A stretch of 64,000 nucleotides of DNA from the NCBI GenBank assembly GCA_002633005.1, contig NMRA01000586.1, forward strand, positions 198,191-262,190, written 5' to 3'. The stretch comes from Phoronis australis. Its lineage: Eukaryota; Phoronida; Phoronidae. The notes beneath the pieces were generated by a model. It saw only the letters and a program-made list of their open reading frames with translations, was not told the DNA's origin and did no database searches. This document shows positions 58,442 to 64,000 of this stretch, piece by piece (position 1 is the first letter of the stretch; the number at the start of each line of letters is the position of its first letter). The position numbers were made by a program, and so were the translations under genes.

Positions 58442-58684
58442 TTAACTTGCCTTATTTAAAAGGTATCCATTTTTTATCTTAAACTTTTTTAATGCTTGAG
58501 CCTTAGCAGTTATGTCTTTTAGGTCCAGGTAAAAATCGCCTTTCATCTCAGAACAAAAAAGTCCATACAATACGTCCACACACTTATGACTTTTGATGAG
58601 ATGTGTTAAGAGGCATTGGGGTATAATGAGCTGCAGCAACAAAATATTGGCTGCCAGAAAAGCAGAATTCAGGTGTGACTCCAA
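58442..58684 (-). CDS. Unrecognised open frame inside transposon-like unit
   Basis: 80 codons on the minus strand, with a hydrophobic/Leu-rich first half and Lys-rich end. I recognise no domain. It may be an exon of a decayed or captured gene; it could also be chance in AT-rich DNA. Confidence 0.2.
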   Translation of the reverse strand: MESHLNSAFLAANILLLQLIIPQCLLTHLIKSHKCVDVLYGLFCSEMKGDFYLDLKDITAKAQALKKFKIKNGYLLNKAS

Positions 58685-58712
58685 ATCCTTAAATACAGGC
58701 CATTCAAAATCT

Positions 58713-58895
58713 AATCAGCACTTGAGGTCCACTGACTTCTTAGAATACAGACTAATGTCACTCTCCATAATCTTTTTGCCACTATAGGCATTGTGGACTG
58801 CCACAGTAGTGTTGGTGGCTGGCTCTCAAGAACTTTCACTCGCCATCTGAGTTTCACTTCATCATGCATGTTTTTGAAGTCATCGGTTGACTAAA
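58713..58895 (-). CDS. Possible exon remnant inside transposon-like unit
   Basis: After a TTTCTTTAG acceptor-like site the minus strand reads STDDFKNMHDEVKLRWRVKV, then LESQPPTLLWQSTMPIVAKR, up to a stop at about 58,713. The composition looks protein-like. Phase does not match the frame at 59,629, so a joined gene cannot be shown. Confidence 0.25.
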
Positions 58896-59628
58896 GAAAA
58901 GTTGAAAAAATTCCAGTTAGATGAGATCAAGTAAATTAGTAGGATTTTTCATCCATTTCTATACAGAAAATACAGAAATGCTTTGATTATTTAGTTAATC
59001 AACCATAAAATAAATCTAGAATTGCGCTTTGGACAATTAAAATAAAGATGTGATCTCACGGTTTGGAAAGTATTGAAAATTTGTAATGTCATTGTGTCGA
59101 ACTTGGCTCGCAAAATAGATTTCTAGACATATCATTTTAATCACAGAACAACTGGTCTAGAGTTAGCAGCTCCTTGCAAGACCATTAAAATCATTTCTAT
59201 TCTCATCCAAGTTGATTAAACAAGTTGAGACCAATTTTAGGGTCTAACTTTTTGAAAATACAATATTCTTTTTTCAAGGGGACACAAGTTATTTAATGCC
59301 TTGAGGAAAAAAATGACCCCCACATCAATTTTTGAAAAGACCAAACATCTATTTTTTCAAAACCCAAAAACACATGGCAATTTGGTTGTTAAAAAAAAAT
59401 TTGAAATCAAGCTTATTTAGGCCTTTGTTTAAATCACAAAATTACACTAACTCTAGCACTAAAGTTTAACTTAACCTTTGAGCACAGATGAATCATGCTT
59501 ATTTCCATAAACCAGCCACAGAATCAGTTTCAAAAAACATCTCCCTTTTGTTTGTAAGACCAAAACTACTTATTTAAGAATGAAATATGTTAATTAATAG
59601 TCATATCAATATAAATACAGTGTTGAAG

Positions 59629-59835
59629 TCAAAACTTACCAGTCCATTTCTTCACTAAACCAGAGTCCTTGCTGAACCCCATCCGTTTAAAATTTGAAAT
59701 GCCTGTCAAAGGTTTGCATGGGTATTTCACTTTCCAGGAATGTAACCTTGACAACCTATTGTAAACAGGTTTGCTGATAGCACTCCCAGGCAGTTCAACA
59801 TGTACATGTAGCTGGAAAACCCTTAGGGCATACAA
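59629..59835 (-). CDS. Possible exon remnant with donor site inside transposon-like unit
   Basis: The minus-strand frame reads LHVHVELPGSAISKPVYNRL, then SRLHSWKVKYPCKPLTGISN, then FKRMGFSKDSGLVKKWT, followed by a good GTAAGT donor. A TTTTCCAG acceptor-like site precedes LHVHV. Balanced composition and flanking splice-like signals make this the best coding candidate in the unit. No family recognised. Confidence 0.3.
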   Translation of the reverse strand: MYALRVFQLHVHVELPGSAISKPVYNRLSRLHSWKVKYPCKPLTGISNFKRMGFSKDSGLVKKWTGKF

Positions 59836-60239
59836 CTCAGCAGTTCAACATTAGTTATACTCCAGTTGACTATCAAATAATTTTAGACAATGCATCTTGT
59901 GGGGATATTTTAAAAGTTGGCCAAAGTGTGATACAACTTTCTGTTGGTCAGTCTAACTTTGTATAGGAATGATCATAAAACATGCACATTTGCTTAGATT
60001 TAGTCAAATAATTTTCATGTTTTTTGTTGTTTTAGAACAATTAGAACCATTTAATGATGTTAATGAGTTTCTTATTCAATTTAATTAGTGCCTTGGCAAA
60101 TCCAATGTTCTAGATGGCCGGCATTTTGCATTTCGTTTTGTAGGGTCAGGCAATTATAGACACAATTATAGTTACTCCCTGTTCAAGAGTGTCATGTATA
60201 ACCTGATCTGGTCAACTAGACCTGCTAGTTGGGATAAGG

Positions 60240-60640
60240 AATACTTTTGACCATGGTTGACTATGGTGGAAAGCATAGTTAACCATGGTTGCCTCTTTAT
60301 AGACCAATGCAACAATGGTTAACTATGGTTTGGCCATGGTTGACTATGGTTTGGCTATGGTTGACCATGGTCAGATGCCAGTCAACCATGGTTGTCCATT
60401 TTTAAAATGGGCAACCATGGTTGACGTGGTTTGACAGTGGTTTGGCCATGGTTGACCATGGTGAGAAGCATAGTCAACCATGGTTGACAATTTCTGGAAA
60501 AGGCAACCATGGTTGACGATGGTTTGACTGTGGTTGACCGTGGTCAGAAGCATGGTCAAGCACGGTCAACCTTGGTTTAACCATGGTTGAACCATGGTTG
60601 ACTGTGCTTTACCGTGCTTAACCATGGTCAACCATGGTAA
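60240..60640. repeat. Right CCATGG subterminal array
   Basis: 14 CCATGG hexamers with TTGACCATGG and GGCCATGGTTGAC variants, mirroring the left array. Confidence 0.92.
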
Positions 60641-60655
60641 CATTTCGCAGGGGTA

Positions 60656-63600
60656 GTTTCGCCAAAGGGTGTAGAGTTAAAAACTGACTTCAGCAGCACG
60701 GTTTGCCGGGGCTGGCCATTGCTGCGGCGCCTGGCTGGCCGCGCAAAATGGGTAGTTACAACTGTACGCTAGACTTCTAAGCCAAAGTGGCTAAATCATT
60801 TGAAAACTTTTAGCCATTTTTGATTAGCTATATATTTTTCCCAACCTCCGCAATTGATTAAAATACCGCAACACAGACGACTTATCATTTCTCTGTTATG
60901 CGGCAAAGTCTTTTTCGTAGATTTTTTTTGTCTAAAAAGTTTGGGCCTGCTGGGATCCCCCTATCCCCAGGTTAATTACGGCGGTGGTACGGCAACACTG
61001 AAATAGGTGCGGCTATAGCATGCCTTGAGCGGCGCACCATCTAGCTGGGGGCTGGGGGGCTATAGCCCCCCATTGAAGGCGCCGCCCATATACGCCTATA
61101 GCCCTCCGCATCCATGGTGTGTTGCCCATAAGGTAGGACAATTGACATATTTTTATTTAAAAATATATAACAAATTCGTAGTTCCCGGCAGCGTCCGCGC
61201 CTTTTGACTCCTCAATTAAATTAGTGAAAAGTGTGCCAAGTCTCGATCGAACAATATTTGACGCGACAAATTATGTGCTGAAAATGGGTTAAATAGGAGC
61301 GATTCAGGTAATAAGAAAATGATAAATTTGAGCCTAGAGTTTCAGTCAGCTCAACTCAGTTTTATCCCCCTGGTAATTTAATAAGGTCAGACCGGCTCAC
61401 AGCAAGTCGCGAGTTAAAAAAGTTATTGCATAGAGACAGGATCGCGTTTGCCACCTAAATAGTGTTCTATTAGTCGTTTTGCCATTGCCACTACAGACGA
61501 CAAGCGGCAGCACCTACACGAGATTTTGCTTTGAAGCAAGAAATCGCCGCCATTACCAGGAGCTCTTTGTGTTTGCTTACTCAGGCCCGATACCTAGGAA
61601 CAGTGCCACATCAGGGCGTACTATGGAGAATTTCTCGTTACACTCGGCTGGTCACCGCTGAAATTCCGTTTGCACCGCTCAGGCAACTTTATATAATGCC
61701 TATTCAGCTTGCCTTTTTTATTCAAACTAATGAAGCGGAAATGTGATCGCTGTTACACCGAAACTGTATTTCTCTGACATTTGCACAGAGTTACACCCTG
61801 AAATGTGTTAAGTTCGGGGGTTGGTGGCGTTTCAGATATTACAACATAAAAAAGCTCAAAACGGAAACTTGGATTAATCTTGACAAAGGACCATTACCCA
61901 AATTGCGATCGTTGGTTTTAGATATGATTTAAAACTGCTATGGTCGTTTTATTATTAATACTCCAGTCTACTTTGTTTACTGCTCGTAGGTTACTAACTT
62001 TTGATTTCATTTTTAAGCTCGAAGTGGCAAATCAGTGGCAGATTTTGATCGTCAGAGAAAGTTGACTCTCGCTCGCCGACCAGGCACCTCGATCATCTAT
62101 TGCTTGGATTTTCTCAGTGACTTTGAAGGTAACCATCATAGTTAATCTTCACAACACGACACCTATTTCAGTCATCGCTAGCCGATTACCGAATATCACA
62201 CTGAATTTTCAGGTTAGTGTGCTGCTCCTCAAATAAAGTAGTAGTTCAACGCGGGCAACAAGCATTGGCAAAAAGCTTTTGACATCTAATTTGGTCAAAG
62301 TGTGTTGTTCCTATTTGTGGTAAAGTAGTTTAGTTGTATACTAAAAGTATAAACCGCGAGCCCTAATTATGATCAGCGTTTGTTTATCAATATGCACGGT
62401 TGTTTATCTTCATTCCGTAACCAATGTTCGTAGTGTTTAGCTCATTAGCTACTAGTTCATCGATTTTTAAAAATTGAAAACCATGCGATATTGATTTTTG
62501 CAGCTGAATACTTTCGTACCGTTTTATTGGCTTATGCATTTTGAAAATTGTCCCGTATGTACAAGGGAGAGAGGTTTACTACAGTAATTGCTCGCACTGG
62601 ACTGTGCGGTCATCACAACTACATCCGACTCTGGCACCGCGCTCACTTTGATCCTGGTGCAAGCCGTTCCGAACGAGGCTGAAGAAGCAGCGGTGAAAAG
62701 TCCCGCATATCTTCAGAATTGAATGTTTTCCTTGTTAGCAAATTATTCACGGCAAGGGCGCGCGAGGAGACTCAGAGCACAAGTTAATTCAACTTCATTA
62801 ACCCCCAACGTTCTTATCGCCACCACCTGTGCAACCCTCCTTCTCCACGTTCTCCCGATGTCATCAAATTTGTATCGCACGCCGTGAGGGGGCGACAAAT
62901 ACCGGAGATATGCAAAAATTGGAATTGGACAAACTATATATATATATGTGCGTGGTACGTGCGTGTGCCGTGCGTGTGTCTTGCGTGTGTGTGTAGGCTA
63001 GCTGATGATCAGCTCAGCAACTCGATTGCTCAGCTCGTATCCGCCGAGATGCATGGCCCTAATGATTAGGCCGAAACAAAGCCGTTCAATAGTGGCATCT
63101 CAGTTGTAGGTAGACAATGGTTCTCTACATCTACTGGAAAAAGGTGTCGCCTTCAGCCCTTGATTTGACGAAAGTTATTGTAAGCTTCTGTATTGTATAG
63201 GGCAATTATTGCATTAGCGATGACGTCATAATTATGAGCCTATAAGCATGACTAACCCGTCGAAATCGATTCACGCATGTGCCTTGGCCGGCGCCCTAGC
63301 ATGTAGTCAATATTCATGGAGGGGGAGGGGTGGTTTGAACTTCTAGAATGGTGGACCTTTGATATTTTGCAAACGTCGACACAGGTTTCGATAAGGCCTT
63401 TGCTGGCGAAGCTTAACATTACAGCGTTTTCCCGCTGCGATCCCAACTTGTTCGATTCTGTAGTATAGCCCGACAACCAGTTGGGAAGTTTACCCCTATA
63501 GCCAATATCTTACACGACTGATTAACTCCATTCTGGCATTCGTGGTTGGAGGACCAGCTCTCTTTTGTTCGATAATTGCTCTAATCTCCAATAAGATCGT

Positions 63601-64000
63601 ATCTACCCTGACTGGGCTGTGCTGTTAAAAATAAAAAAGTAAAGTTATAACATACTTGAACATAAACCAATAGAATTTCTGAAATCTTCCTCAAATGGTG
63701 ATGTTTAGTTTTTGAATCGCCAAAATCGCCCAACTGCAACCGCGAGTTACGACAATCTATTCTTTCCGAATGTACCAATTTCCTTTGGGTTTGACTGTGT
63801 TCACACGTGGTCTAGCTGTAATTAAAGCCTGGTAGATAATTGGCCTGCTTGTTGTCATAACAGACAAAAGAGTGTGCTTGGCAGTTAACTAAGTACCTAG
63901 ATGTTTAACACACGCTCAGAACCCCCTACGTCTGGTAAAGTCACTGAATGAGAAAACGCTGTCACTGAACCCCCCCCCCCCCCGACTATGGGCTTGGGGG
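60656..64000. other. No gene recognised to end of window
   Basis: 3.3 kb of mixed composition. It includes a short GC-rich patch near 61,030-61,110, an alternating purine-pyrimidine tract (TATATATATATGTGCG... to about 62,998) and a poly-C run near 63,968-63,982. CpGs are more frequent around 62,580-63,060, but I can support neither a promoter nor an exon. Confidence 0.5.

Larger units (their letters stand above)
57416..60655. mobile_element. Transposon-like unit with 15-bp TIRs and subterminal CCATGG arrays
   Basis: The left end TACCCTTGCGAAATG and right end CATTTCGCAGGGGTA are inverted copies with one mismatch, 3,240 bp apart. Inside each end is an irregular array built on AACCATGGTT palindromes: 16 CCATGG at about 57,447-57,790 and 14 at about 60,252-60,637. 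The middle (57.9-60.2 kb) is AT-rich with short minus-strand frames. If the TIR is taken to start at CCC, a TA target duplication flanks it. Long subterminal repeat arrays are a known feature of some cut-and-paste DNA transposons; the superfamily is not identified. Confidence 0.75.

Noticed and set aside
1-64000. CRISPR arrays or bacterial defence systems suggested by the many tandem repeats
   Set aside because: The repeats are eukaryotic minisatellites and transposon-related sequence within spliced introns; no unique equal-length spacers and no cas-like genes.

Overview
This is eukaryotic, animal genomic DNA. Short GT-AG exons are separated by AT-rich introns full of minisatellites, and there are no bacterial-style operons. 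The source looks like an invertebrate metazoan. The close match of the protein to vertebrate UBR4, the intron-rich structure and the high heterozygosity would suit an invertebrate deuterostome (cephalochordate, hemichordate or echinoderm), but the sequence alone does not fix the phylum. It looks like a draft shotgun assembly, with one 474-base gap and several single Ns that mark sequence joins.

Positions 1-43,726 (+ strand) carry the middle part of one giant gene, the orthologue of UBR4 (p600; the BIG/Calossin family of E3 ubiquitin ligases). I place 37 exons, all with GT-AG junctions and consistent reading phase. They total about 6.5 kb of coding sequence (about 2,170 codons) and include the diagnostic UBR-box zinc finger at 9,020-9,553. 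The 5' part of the gene lies before the window. The 3' part, including the C-terminal catalytic module, lies beyond the last exon found.

The block 309-4,058 (exons 2-6) is repeated at 4,674-8,553 across the N gap with only small differences. This is best explained as two haplotypes placed in tandem by the assembler. Two smaller overlap duplications join at the single Ns 25,549 and 56,522.

An 8.4-kb UBR4 intron (33,894-42,291) holds an intronless class A GPCR gene on the opposite strand (38,842-39,747), with a melatonin-receptor-like NRY motif.

From 43,727 to 64,000 I find no recognisable exon. The region is built of mobile and repetitive DNA: a 400-bp palindromic element (44.65-45.04 kb), a 75-bp minisatellite followed by a 3.3-kb repeat array rich in CTAGTGG/CTCF-like boxes (45.5-49.1 kb; inverted copy at 54.7-55.6 kb), a foldback element with a tRNA-like core (52.89-53.27 kb), and a 3.24-kb transposon-like unit with short terminal inverted repeats and subterminal arrays of CCATGG palindromes (57.42-60.66 kb).

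I did not find a convincing new multi-gene system. The most unusual features are the transposon-like unit with CCATGG subterminal arrays, the CTCF-like repeat array, the recurrent duplication of splice acceptors plus exon starts inside UBR4, and the nested GPCR.
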